Positions 16,133 through 25,165 of a stretch of DNA of 64,000 nt are shown piece by piece (positions within the stretch are counted from its first letter, which is position 1; each line of letters begins with the position of its first letter). The translations under genes and the position numbers were made by a program. The DNA is taken from contig NYYZ01000037.1 of the NCBI GenBank assembly GCA_002686945.1, positions 62,001 to 126,000 of the forward strand, given 5' to 3'. Source of the DNA: Planctomycetota bacterium (lineage in GTDB: Bacteria; Planctomycetota; UBA1135; GCA-002686595). Under the pieces are notes generated by a model. It had not been told where the DNA came from, made no database searches, and saw nothing but the letters and a program-made list of their open reading frames with translations.

Positions 16133-17095
16133 ATGCGCCTTCCCCTGCAGATCCCCCTTCTCCTCTGCCTCAGCATCGGCCTCGTAACTACCAACTCAGC
16201 CGCAGGTCAAGACCTTGAGCGGGCCCTGGGAGCAACGCGCAAACAGAAGGAGTCCCTGGTGCCCCTGATCGAGGTGTTGGTCGAACGCATCGAGTTGCAG
16301 ATGGTCGAGGTAGAAGCCAAGGTCATCAAGCGCGTAATCAGAAGAGCTCTTGAGGTACAACTCACCGCCAAAGCTGTGCGCCGGTATCAAACTGAGCTAA
16401 CGCGTCTGATCGCGATGGACTTGGGGCTCGACACGTCTGAAGAACTCGACATTGTGTCACGCATGGTCGCCAGCTCTTACCTCCGGTCTCCCACGGGGAG
16501 CGAGAAGTTGCTGGCCCTGCCCGCGCGCAATTCCAGCCCAGAATCCGAGGGGAGCCTCACCCCCGCAGAAATCGAGGATCAGGCCGACCTGAGGCTCAAG
16601 ACCAACAAGCTGCTCGATGGCCTGGCCTGTCCACCTCTCGATGTGGGGGCCTTTCACCTGCGTTGCGTACGCCACGACAAGTCGGTGCCAAGGGCCCTTG
16701 AGGCCTACAGACTGACCCGAGTGGACAAGAAGCAAGCCAAGGGCATGCGCGCTCTGGCCAAGCTCTACGGCCCTCAACTTGCGCAGGCTCTCGGCAGTCG
16801 GAGAGGTTTGGAGTTTGCCAAGCAGTTGGAATCGACGCTGGGCTACGAGAACACGGGAGTAGCAATGGCGGCGACTCTGGTCAAGCTCCGCCGACTGGTG
16901 CGCCCGTTGCTCTACAAAGAAGAGGGCATCAAGGACAAACCCCGAGAAGTATGCGACGCCCAAGCCATGATCATCGACCGCGTCTGTACGACTTTGGGGG
17001 AGGGCTTGCTCTGGAAAGGGTTGGTTGCCGATCACCAGGCCATGCTGCGTGATCCCAAGGGACACATGGCGCGTATCAAGGCCCGCAACAAGTAA
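16133..17095 (+). CDS. Secreted helical protein of unknown function
   Basis: A 320-residue protein that I do not recognise. It has a clear signal peptide (MRLPLQIPLLLCLSIGLVTT, cleavage near NSAAGQ). The mature protein is predicted mainly alpha-helical: VEVEAKVIKRVIRRALEVQL and AVRRYQTELTRLIAMDLGL look amphipathic. Two cysteines (CPPLDVGAFHLRC) are spaced for a disulfide. It follows the sulfatase-fold lipoprotein on the same strand after about 60 nt, so it may share that transcript, and converges with the sulfatase gene 23 nt beyond its stop. No catalytic motif is visible. Confidence 0.75.
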   Translation: MRLPLQIPLLLCLSIGLVTTNSAAGQDLERALGATRKQKESLVPLIEVLVERIELQMVEVEAKVIKRVIRRALEVQLTAKAVRRYQTELTRLIAMDLGLDTSEELDIVSRMVASSYLRSPTGSEKLLALPARNSSPESEGSLTPAEIEDQADLRLKTNKLLDGLACPPLDVGAFHLRCVRHDKSVPRALEAYRLTRVDKKQAKGMRALAKLYGPQLAQALGSRRGLEFAKQLESTLGYENTGVAMAATLVKLRRLVRPLLYKEEGIKDKPREVCDAQAMIIDRVCTTLGEGLLWKGLVADHQAMLRDPKGHMARIKARNK

Positions 17096-17118
17096 GGCCC
17101 GGTTCCGGACAGGCCTCC

Positions 17119-18390
17119 CTAGGGAAAGGTCGCAAGCGCCTGCAGCAAGTCATCGTATGCAACCTGTGCCTCGGCGCTCAAGGGTGCCTGCAGCAGATTG
17201 TTGACTTCCACCAGATCCACCGAGAGGTCGAAGAACTGCTGACCAAAGTTGTCGCTGATCAACTTCCAGCGCCCATCGCTTATCGCTCTCTGGTGCCCGG
17301 GCCCCGTTGCTCCGCCAGCCTGATCGTTGCTCTTTTCAGAAAACAGGTACTGCCGTGAACCAGGAGTGCTGGGATCAAGCAGTTGAGGAACAAAACTGAT
17401 CGAATCCTGTGCTTGGAAGTTTCCGCCAACCCACTCCACCAGGGTGCGGTGAACGTCAACTACCGAGATCAGCGCGTCGCTGCGTCCTTGGCCCACACCC
17501 GGACCATGGACCACCATGGGAACCCGCACGCCACCTTCGTAGAGCGAACCCTTGGCGTGATCGGGGGACCAGGGTCCGTCTGTAACCGGCCGAGGAGTTC
17601 CGTTGTCCCCCAACACGATCACCAGGGTCGTGTCCAGGTCGACTCCCGCCAGCATTCGGCCGATTTCAGTGTCCATGGCCTCCAGCATGGCACGGAACTG
17701 GGTGATCTCATCACTCGGTGAGCCATAGGTGTGCAAGTGAGGCGGCGGCACATGAAAGGGCGCATGGGCAGCGTTGTAATTGACGAAGAGAAACCAGGGC
17801 TGGGGCAGTATCTGGGTCAAGCGCAGCGCATCGGTGGTGGTCACAGTTGTGGCATAACGGTTCTCAATCGCAAAAGTCCCGTCTACATATCTGCGCCAAT
17901 GAAAGTAACCATTGGCACCCACGTTGTACATGGAACCAAGGTGATGAGTGAATCCACAGGCCAGAGGATGAGTGGTGGGATTACCCGCACTACGCAGGTG
18001 CCACTTGCCGATCACGGCACTGCGATAAGCGGGCAGAACCTTGGGGATTGTGATCTCAGCGGGATCAAGCTGAGGTTCTGTGGGGTCACCTGGACCGATC
18101 TGGTTCATGATCCCGTGACGCGAAGGAAAACGACCTGTCAACAGACTCGCACGGGTGGGACTGCAAGAGGGCATTGCCCAGACCCGATCGAAGGTCACGC
18201 CGCCAGCGATCAACTGCTCCATCACCGGCATGCGCACGGGCACCGGATGTACGCCATAACTTGGAAAGCGATCAATGCCCACATCATCAAGGGTGATGAG
18301 CATGATATTGGGAGGCGTACCCGTGGGCCTATCGCCTGTGGTGGCGCCGACCGAACCCACAAGCACCAAAGCACACAAGAGTCGAAGCAT
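17119..18390 (-). CDS. Secreted sulfatase
   Basis: A formylglycine-dependent sulfatase of about 423 residues. I chose the ATG at 18390 because it gives a good signal peptide (MLRLLCALVLVGSVGATTG); an upstream start at 18438 adds 16 unlikely residues. The metal site opens with NIMLITLDDVG, and the activation motif is SCSPTRASLLTGRFPSRHG, with Cys in the C-x-P-x-R context modified to formylglycine by a sulfatase-maturing enzyme. Further landmarks are VIGKWHLRS (the GKWHL block), FLFVNYNAAHAPFHVP and VIVLGDNGTPRP with the D-N metal ligands. It would hydrolyse sulfate esters, most likely on polysaccharides, in periplasm or outside the cell. It is monocistronic. The substrate cannot be read from the sequence. 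Confidence 0.92.
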   Translation of the reverse strand: MLRLLCALVLVGSVGATTGDRPTGTPPNIMLITLDDVGIDRFPSYGVHPVPVRMPVMEQLIAGGVTFDRVWAMPSCSPTRASLLTGRFPSRHGIMNQIGPGDPTEPQLDPAEITIPKVLPAYRSAVIGKWHLRSAGNPTTHPLACGFTHHLGSMYNVGANGYFHWRRYVDGTFAIENRYATTVTTTDALRLTQILPQPWFLFVNYNAAHAPFHVPPPHLHTYGSPSDEITQFRAMLEAMDTEIGRMLAGVDLDTTLVIVLGDNGTPRPVTDGPWSPDHAKGSLYEGGVRVPMVVHGPGVGQGRSDALISVVDVHRTLVEWVGGNFQAQDSISFVPQLLDPSTPGSRQYLFSEKSNDQAGGATGPGHQRAISDGRWKLISDNFGQQFFDLSVDLVEVNNLLQAPLSAEAQVAYDDLLQALATFP

Positions 18391-18500
18391 TGCCCCCAGG
18401 TTAGAACACATCGCAGAAATAGGGGTCAGTGAATGCAAGAAGCGGCTCTCAGGAGCGACCGAAGACCACTTCGATGCACCTGGCTCTCACCTTGAAACCC

Positions 18501-21500
18501 CTAGCAATCGACCACAACGCCAGGGACCAGGAACGCCAACTTCAAGGTGATATCGTTGCGGTCCAATCCAGTCAGGGCCGAAATCACCCTCCGATAGGCT
18601 TCGAGTTGGGGCGCATAGTGCTTGACGCGACCCTCCAGGTCTTCTGCGCTCACCGAATCTGTCTTGTAGTCGATTATTGTCGCCTTCTCGTGAATTCCCT
18701 GTGCACCGAGGTGAAGCACAGCCCGATCAATGCTGCCGTTCCAGATCTCTTCATTGCCCTCCTCGGCCAAGAGCACAGAGAAACGGCGCTCGCACCAGAC
18801 TTCTGAGGTATCCGAGTTCATAGGAGCACTGAGCAGTTCACGAATTGCCGGAGCCCCAAGGGCCTTGATCAGGAGCTTCTGCACCCCGGGGACCACCTTC
18901 TGGGAGATTCCCAAGCAGGCCGCCAGCTTGGTCAGATCTTCTACAGTAGGGCCGGTGTTTTCAGCTTCAAGCCACTCGATTTGGCTGAGCCACTCATGTG
19001 CCAGGGTGCCCCAGTCCGCAGCACCTGCAGGAATCGCGTCAAGCCACGCAGCAGCGGTCTTGGAGTGCCCCCCTTCCGTGGCAGACGGGCTGCGATGGAC
19101 CAGTGAACGCAATGGTCCACCGGCTGTCAGTTCTAGGGGTTTGCTCTTTGACGTTGACTGCGCGACCGACTTGTCCTCCAGAGCCGAGGGCCAGTCATCA
19201 TTGCAATCGGGATGACTCCAGACTGGTTCCGAATCAAGGTCCAAGACAAAGGTCGATCGCACAATCCCGGCGAAAGTTCGCTTGTTCCACTTCGTCGGAT
19301 TCTCAGCCGGCAGTATCAAGTCCACCGAATGCCTGGCGCGGGTCATAGCTACATATAGGGTGCAGAGCGTGTCGTGCAATTGAGCCCTGTCCTCAACTTC
19401 ATGAAGGGCCTTTAGATCCCCGCTCAAGGCTCGAATCTCTCTCTTCTGGTAAAGAGACATTGCCTCGATCTTGCCGTAGGCGTCGGGCCGTGAAGACACC
19501 ACTGTCGGCGGCTTCTCCAACAGATTGATCAACTCGGGTAATACTACTGCGTCGTACTCCAGCCCCTTGGACGCATGAATCGTGACCACGCGCACGAGGG
19601 CATCGCTCTCCACTCCGACCTTCATGCCCAGCACATGGTCAAAAAAAGTACCCAGGCGCACATCAATGCGAGCTGACCAGGCATGAGCTGCGGTAATCAG
19701 CGACTCGAGTCGTTGGTGCTCGAAGAGTGTGAGCTCCCCAAGGCGGTCACGTAAATCAGCCAACCAGGGTCCCAGGCCCTTCGAAAGAATCTCGGTTCGC
19801 ACTCGATGCGCAAGTACTTGACCACCCTTGAGACCATCATCGACCTCAAGTTCCAGGACACCGGCCAACTTGGACCCGGTCACCATGGCCCAAGCGTAGC
19901 CATCGCCTGGGTGATCCACCAGGTACAGCAGGGCAAGCGAGGCCCTCACCAGTTCACAGTCGGTGATCGAGTGCCCCCCATCACCTGCGGCGGCAACCCC
20001 GCGCAGGGCGAGACGCGCAATCATCTGCTGGCCGAAGTCCTTGGAGCGAGTCAGAACTGCGATCACCGCCTTGGGTGCCTGCTCATGGAGCCGAGCCACA
20101 TGGTCGGCCGCATAATCAAGCAGCTGATCCTTCGAGTATTCATCCCCTTCAGGCGCCTGCCAGATGCGTACGGCCCCGGGCATGGATGCGTTGGAATCAG
20201 ACGAAGTGTGTTCAGTGAAGGACTCCTGCCAATCAGCCGCAGCTTCTCGCAGGTGCAGCCGGTCCACATGTTTCTTCTGGTCATCCTCAAAGGGCGTCGC
20301 CTCTGCGATTTGGCTGAACAGTTCATTGACAGCGCTCAGGACGACAGGAGAGGAGCGATAATTCCTGTCGAGCCCTTCGGGGACGATACCCAGGTGATCT
20401 CCAAGACCAATCAACAGACGCGGCTCTGCCTGACGGAATCCATAGATCGACTGCTTGGGGTCGCCCACCACAAACATCGAGCGGTCTTCACCGGAGGGGG
20501 TGGCTAGTTCCTGCAAGGTGCGATCAAGGGAAGCGTGCTGCAACGCGTTTGTGTCCTGGTACTCATCGAGCAGCACATGGTCCAGCTGGGCATCAAGACG
20601 ATAAGACAAGTCAAAAGCCTGCTCACCGCTGGCAGCTTCAGCGAGTAACGCAGACAAGTCGTCAAACCGCAGACCACCCTGGGCGCGCTGCAGTTCCTGG
20701 TGAATCCCACCGAACCGGGACAGCAGTTCGGCCTGAGCGACATTTTGCTTGCGGACCTGCCTCAAGAGTTCATGGGCCAGTCGGTCCCGGATGATCCCAA
20801 AAGGCTCTAGTAGATGATCAGGGACGGGCTGATTGAAGTAGGTCCCGTTGTCCAGGCTGCGCTGAAAAACCGTATTGCTCACAGCGCCCAGCCAATCCTC
20901 TTCCCGCACACATTCCACCAGCGCATGCACTGCATTCCCCCAACGCTTGTCAGGCTTGCCGGCCTTGGTCTGCGGCAATTCCCAGCCATCTGCATCATCC
21001 AGCAAGGCCTGCCAGACCGTCTTGCTGGGAGCCTTCGGCACATCGATCTGGTCCCATGCATCCGCTGTGGCCCAGCGCTGACGACTGCGCCCGATCTCGA
21101 TGCTGCTCATCAATTGAGAGATCACGCCAGCCTTGCTGCCTCCCTTTTGCAGGTCGCTCAAGAGCACCCTGCGCTGATCTGGATCCAATTCACCCAGCAG
21201 TTCCTCTACGCTGCGCGTCCGCAGGGCCTGGTCCTCCACCTCTTCAAGCATGGCCCAAGCAGCATCAAGGCCCAGGTCTGGCGCAAAGCCGCGAGCAAGC
21301 TGAGCAAACCATCCATCCAGGGTCTTGATCCGCAGATGCGCCAGATCGTTGACGACCCTCACCAAGGCCTCTCCACAATCCACGGCCTTGAGGTCTGGTT
21401 GCTTCAGGAACTTGCGCAGATCTTTCAGGTCCTCACCACCTTCTGCCGCCCCCGCAATCCTGGCCAGGATCCGTGATTGGATTTCACCCGCTGACTTGCG

Positions 21501-21632
21501 CGTGAAAGTTGCTGCCAGGATGTTCTTGACTGAAACTCCGCGCAGAACCAAGCCCGCATAACGCAAAGACAGCTGGAAGGTCTTCCCTGAGCCTGCCGAG
21601 GCAAGCAGGATTTCTCCAGGGGAACTCATCAC
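18501..21632 (-). CDS. addA: AddA-type UvrD/Rep helicase-nuclease (RecB-like exonuclease V subunit)
   Basis: A 1043-residue superfamily-1A helicase with a C-terminal PD-(D/E)XK nuclease. Motifs include Walker A LLASAGSGKTFQLSLRYA at residues 8-25, LLDEYQDTNALQH (motif II), VVGDPKQSIYGFRQAEP (motif III), TIHASKGLEYDAVVLPEL (motif V) and TLYVAMTRARHSVDL (motif VI). Near the C-terminus KATIIDYKTDSVS carries the nuclease D-Y-K-T-D. It should act with the adjacent gene product in double-strand-break end resection. It overlaps the upstream addB-like gene by 4 nt (ATGA). It is somewhat shorter than Bacillus AddA (about 1230). Confidence 0.9.
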   Translation of the reverse strand: MMSSPGEILLASAGSGKTFQLSLRYAGLVLRGVSVKNILAATFTRKSAGEIQSRILARIAGAAEGGEDLKDLRKFLKQPDLKAVDCGEALVRVVNDLAHLRIKTLDGWFAQLARGFAPDLGLDAAWAMLEEVEDQALRTRSVEELLGELDPDQRRVLLSDLQKGGSKAGVISQLMSSIEIGRSRQRWATADAWDQIDVPKAPSKTVWQALLDDADGWELPQTKAGKPDKRWGNAVHALVECVREEDWLGAVSNTVFQRSLDNGTYFNQPVPDHLLEPFGIIRDRLAHELLRQVRKQNVAQAELLSRFGGIHQELQRAQGGLRFDDLSALLAEAASGEQAFDLSYRLDAQLDHVLLDEYQDTNALQHASLDRTLQELATPSGEDRSMFVVGDPKQSIYGFRQAEPRLLIGLGDHLGIVPEGLDRNYRSSPVVLSAVNELFSQIAEATPFEDDQKKHVDRLHLREAAADWQESFTEHTSSDSNASMPGAVRIWQAPEGDEYSKDQLLDYAADHVARLHEQAPKAVIAVLTRSKDFGQQMIARLALRGVAAAGDGGHSITDCELVRASLALLYLVDHPGDGYAWAMVTGSKLAGVLELEVDDGLKGGQVLAHRVRTEILSKGLGPWLADLRDRLGELTLFEHQRLESLITAAHAWSARIDVRLGTFFDHVLGMKVGVESDALVRVVTIHASKGLEYDAVVLPELINLLEKPPTVVSSRPDAYGKIEAMSLYQKREIRALSGDLKALHEVEDRAQLHDTLCTLYVAMTRARHSVDLILPAENPTKWNKRTFAGIVRSTFVLDLDSEPVWSHPDCNDDWPSALEDKSVAQSTSKSKPLELTAGGPLRSLVHRSPSATEGGHSKTAAAWLDAIPAGAADWGTLAHEWLSQIEWLEAENTGPTVEDLTKLAACLGISQKVVPGVQKLLIKALGAPAIRELLSAPMNSDTSEVWCERRFSVLLAEEGNEEIWNGSIDRAVLHLGAQGIHEKATIIDYKTDSVSAEDLEGRVKHYAPQLEAYRRVISALTGLDRNDITLKLAFLVPGVVVDC

Positions 21633-24391
21633 TCACCATCCTCAGTCAAAGCAAGGCCCTGACCAATCAGGAAACTCTCCATGTGAGAGTAGGGCTTGTA
21701 GTTATCTCTGGGTGGGGGGAGTTCGCCACTCCGAATCTCACGAATGATCTCGCCAGCTTTCTCATAGGCTTCCGCCAGATACACCTCATCGCATTTGAGG
21801 AGCATGAGCCCGGTCTCGCTGGCATCCTTGCCAAGCCACAGATAGCCCAATTCCGGAACATCCCCGCCGATCAATTCCCGAGCAAGGTGTGCATAAAGCG
21901 GAAGCTGCAGGTCTCTCCAGGGCCCAGCAATCTGACCATCGTTTTTTGCTCGATGCGCGCCATTGGGTGACTTCTTGGAATTCCCCGTCTTGTAGTCCAA
22001 GAGCGCCCAACGACCATCCTGATTTCGCTCGATACGATCGATACGCCCGCGCAGGAGTGCTGGACCATCAGGAGCCGCAATCGGAACGCTGCGCCCATCC
22101 TTCGGAGCCCACTCCACCTGCTCCACACGCCACCCTGCCTGCACACGAGCCGCATGTATCCCGGCAAAGTTCTCCAAGCGATGGGCAGCCTGCTCTATTT
22201 GCAATTGCACGGCCGGCAGAGCATCTGAACCAAAAGACAATCGAGCCGCATCAGCAAGAGCCCCATGGAGAGCACCGCAAATCTTCTTCGTGTCAGCGCA
22301 GGCGCGCAACTCATCAGATCCCAACACCTCAAGAGCTTTGTGCACGAGACTTCCAAACGCCGATGGAGTCAACTCCCGATTCCGGTCGCTCAATTGATGC
22401 AGATCCAATTCACGCTGCAGGTGATAAAGGTAAGGGGCATCCAGCCAGGTCTTGAACCCGGTAACAGAAAACACTTCAGGATGAGACGCCGAACCCAGCC
22501 GTTGACAGGCGGAAGGAGGCGGTGGGACAAGCCCCATGGTGGGCGTGATCTTGCCCCCATCGCTCCAACGCCGTACCTGAGCTGGCAAAGCTCTGGGCGA
22601 AACCCGCAACATCAGGCGGCTGGGCAAGAAGGGATCCCCTTGAGCCGCCACCCGCGGCGTGATCCAGTGGGTCTCACGGGAATGATCGAGCACCTCGGCG
22701 GTGAACAGATCCCGAGCCAGACGGTCCTCTTGATTCTCGAAGCCAAGCTCTCTGCGCAGAGCTTCAGGCAATATGGAATCCGGCGACGAACTAGCGGGGA
22801 TCGCACCTTCAACTACAGAAGTCACCACCAAAAGAGGAGCCGGGTCAAACAGGAGTTCGAGCCAACCCAAGAGATCCACCGCCGGCGTGCTGGCATCCAA
22901 GGGCGCGGGGGCGATCATGCACTCAGACAACTCGTCACTGACACGTTGCAGGACCTCATGGGTGGAATTCCCCGGAGATAGTTCTGCAGGCAGATCCTCC
23001 AGGTCACGCAAAGTTGTCCCAAGTTGCCGCAGACTCATGACTTGCGCTCGTTGAGCAGGGTCCTCCTGATCGAATTCCTGCTCGCCAAGCAACGTGCCCA
23101 GCACCTCGCGCAGTGCAGCACAAACGGCATCAGCGCCCTGAGCATTCGCCAGGGGCAAGAGCAATTCATCGGTCCGTGCCAGAGCCTCTTGCAAACGATG
23201 ATTGCGGGCGACTCGGCTGCTGTGACCATCCGTCAACCAAGACACTCCGATCTTGTGAGGCAGGTGGTTGGACAGATAGGAGTCCAGGTCTGCCAGCAGG
23301 CCGCCGAACGCAGAACCTTCACCCTCTAGGCTCCGCTCCATCCAAGGATGCCGCCAAAGGTCCGCCAGGGAGCGAGTGTCTCGCTCCTTGAAGAAGGCCG
23401 CCAACAACTTGATCAAGCTGCCCTCCATAGAACGCGCTGCAGACTGTCCAGCCGCATCTCTGGCCTCGATACCATCCTCTGCCAATGCGGCGATCAACTC
23501 CGGTACCGCTTCCGAATCACCGATGCCGATGCTGACCTCACTGTCCTGAGTAACGCCGGATTGAGCCACGATTTCCATAGCTCGCTCGGCCTGAGCCTTG
23601 GGATCTGACACAACCGACCACTTTTCCCCGGGCACGATGTGCTCACGCTGAAGCCAGGCATCGGTCAAGACGCAACCCTGAGCATCAAACAGGTCCCGCA
23701 GAGATTCTGGAGCAAACACCAGGTGCTGGACCAGACCCTTACATTGTACGAGGGCTGCATTTCGCAGAGGTTCCTGGCTGGCAATGCCAACCAGAATCAC
23801 ATCCAGGTCCGCACTCGGCTGCTGGGCCAACGCCAATCGCCGACGATCGTGGGGATCAACCAGATCAAGGCTCGCCAAGATCTTCCGGTAGGCCTGCTGA
23901 AGGCGCCCCACCGCTCTCCAGCGCACGGCCTCATGGGCGCGCATCTGAATGCACTCGGTCTTGAGAACCTGATCCACGTCCATGCCAGCGGCCACCAGAT
24001 CCGCATGCAACCCGCGCACTTGTACGGCCAAACTGGAGCGGCTCTGGACTGCGTCATGGATCGCCAGACAACCACGATCCTGCTCAGTCGCCTGGTCCAA
24101 AGCCCGCTCCCAACAAAGACGTCTCACAAGACCCGAAGCCACACGCCCCTCGCCACCCACCAACAGGTCAGTCAAGGCTCCAACGGTCACAATGTTGGGG
24201 GCCAACAGGGTTGCGCCTCGCTTCTGAGCTCCCCGCAGCAGGGCCAGGCGCAGACTACGAACGGCTCGAGAACCGGGCAGAGCCACGACTCGGGTACTCA
24301 TGTCAGGTCCCAAGTTGTCAAGTAACCACTCGGCGGCGCTTGTAATCGGTGGAGTATCCCAACCAAGAAATTTCAGGTCAACGAGCGCCAT
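21629..24391 (-). CDS. addB: AddB-type exonuclease V subunit (PD-(D/E)XK nuclease)
   Basis: A 920-residue partner of the AddA-type gene. The N-terminal segment VVALPGSRAVRSLRLALLRG takes the place of a Walker A loop without a usable G-K-T, as in AddB-type subunits that keep the helicase fold but not ATPase activity. The C-terminal nuclease is seen in LLRGRIDRIERNQDGRWALLDYKTGNSKKS, with the D/D-Y-K-T-G catalytic pattern. I do not see the four-cysteine iron-sulfur arrangement found around the nuclease in Bacillus AddB, so this may be an iron-sulfur-free branch. It is the first gene of the addB-addA pair; the start is about 120 nt from the tRNA gene on the same strand. Confidence 0.82.
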   Translation of the reverse strand: MALVDLKFLGWDTPPITSAAEWLLDNLGPDMSTRVVALPGSRAVRSLRLALLRGAQKRGATLLAPNIVTVGALTDLLVGGEGRVASGLVRRLCWERALDQATEQDRGCLAIHDAVQSRSSLAVQVRGLHADLVAAGMDVDQVLKTECIQMRAHEAVRWRAVGRLQQAYRKILASLDLVDPHDRRRLALAQQPSADLDVILVGIASQEPLRNAALVQCKGLVQHLVFAPESLRDLFDAQGCVLTDAWLQREHIVPGEKWSVVSDPKAQAERAMEIVAQSGVTQDSEVSIGIGDSEAVPELIAALAEDGIEARDAAGQSAARSMEGSLIKLLAAFFKERDTRSLADLWRHPWMERSLEGEGSAFGGLLADLDSYLSNHLPHKIGVSWLTDGHSSRVARNHRLQEALARTDELLLPLANAQGADAVCAALREVLGTLLGEQEFDQEDPAQRAQVMSLRQLGTTLRDLEDLPAELSPGNSTHEVLQRVSDELSECMIAPAPLDASTPAVDLLGWLELLFDPAPLLVVTSVVEGAIPASSSPDSILPEALRRELGFENQEDRLARDLFTAEVLDHSRETHWITPRVAAQGDPFLPSRLMLRVSPRALPAQVRRWSDGGKITPTMGLVPPPPSACQRLGSASHPEVFSVTGFKTWLDAPYLYHLQRELDLHQLSDRNRELTPSAFGSLVHKALEVLGSDELRACADTKKICGALHGALADAARLSFGSDALPAVQLQIEQAAHRLENFAGIHAARVQAGWRVEQVEWAPKDGRSVPIAAPDGPALLRGRIDRIERNQDGRWALLDYKTGNSKKSPNGAHRAKNDGQIAGPWRDLQLPLYAHLARELIGGDVPELGYLWLGKDASETGLMLLKCDEVYLAEAYEKAGEIIREIRSGELPPPRDNYKPYSHMESFLIGQGLALTEDGE

Positions 24392-24514
24392 GATGGCAGT
24401 CTAGCGAATCACGGCTCGATCTTCACATGTCCTCACGGGCGGCAGGCTCACCCATCAGAAACACCCGGAACAAAACTCATCCCCAAACAAATTCTCCCCC
24501 CAAACAAGCATGTA

Positions 24515-24591
24515 TGGTGGGCCCCGTGGGACTCGAACCCACGGCCAAGCGATTATGAGTCGCTTGCTCTAACCAGCTGAGCTAGGGGCCC
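24515..24591 (-). tRNA. tRNA with CAT anticodon, probably tRNA-Ile2 (lysidine type)
   Basis: The minus strand folds as a complete 77-nt cloverleaf. The acceptor stem GGGCCCC (24591-24585) pairs with GGGGCCC, a D arm follows in TAGCTCAGCTGGTTAGAGC, and the anticodon stem-loop is AGCGA-CTCATAA-TCGCT. The T arm GTGGG-TTCGAGT-CCCAC is perfect, and a genome-encoded CCA ends the molecule at 24515. The anticodon is CAT. The overall sequence is close to the well-known Ile2 (ileX-like) tRNAs, whose C34 becomes lysidine to read AUA, but elongator Met tRNAs share the CTCATAA loop. It is not an initiator: the 1-72 pair is a Watson-Crick G-C and the anticodon stem lacks three consecutive G-C pairs. Confidence 0.93.
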
Positions 24592-24655
24592 ATGCGACCC
24601 AGAGATTAGCCTGCGGGGGTGCCGTCCGTCACCCTCAAATTGATTGCAGACACGA

Positions 24656-25165
24656 ATGGATAATCTCAGCAGACTGACCACAGCCCTTGATGGCATGGAA
24701 GACCTGCGCCAGAAGGGCAGCGACGCTCTCAACAACAGGCAGTCTGAAGTCTCGGGCTGGTCCGCTGCCCAGCACCTCTACCATGTGGCCCTGTCCACAG
24801 ATCTTGCGATGAGATGCGTGACGACGATCATGGCAGGCACGAGCCCTCGCCTGCGGCATGATCTGCCCAAGAGCGAGCTATTTTCTCAACTGCAGGCCTT
24901 GGGGCACTTTCCAGGGGGAACCAAGGCGCCACGCCTGGTGATCCCGCCCGACGAGATCAATCTGGAGTTTCTGAAGCAGGAAATCGCCACTGCTAGCGCG
25001 GCGGCACAAGAACTTGAAGGGCAAGACCTGAGCAACACCACTGGGCGAATAGTGCACGAGAAACTAGGAGGTCTTGACGCCCGGGAATGGGTTACCTTCG
25101 CCCGTATGCACGCGGAACACCACCTGCAAATTGCGGAGAAAGTCCTCAATTCGGCGTCATGCTGA
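24656..25165 (+). CDS. DinB/DUF1569-like four-helix-bundle protein
   Basis: About 169 residues; the ATG at 24656 is preferred over an in-frame TTG at 24644. The pattern fits the DinB/YfiT-like fold: a first helix with W-S-A-A-Q-H-L-Y-H (SGWSAAQHLYHVALSTDLA), a PKSELFSQLQALGHFPGGTKAP loop region and a last helix REWVTFARMHAEHHLQIAEKVL. Three His residues (first helix and HAEHH) are placed as in metal-binding family members. These proteins are often thiol transferases or metal-dependent hydrolases of unknown substrate. It is divergent from the tRNA and overlaps the next lipoprotein gene by 7 nt, suggesting coupling. Confidence 0.7.
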   Translation: MDNLSRLTTALDGMEDLRQKGSDALNNRQSEVSGWSAAQHLYHVALSTDLAMRCVTTIMAGTSPRLRHDLPKSELFSQLQALGHFPGGTKAPRLVIPPDEINLEFLKQEIATASAAAQELEGQDLSNTTGRIVHEKLGGLDAREWVTFARMHAEHHLQIAEKVLNSASC

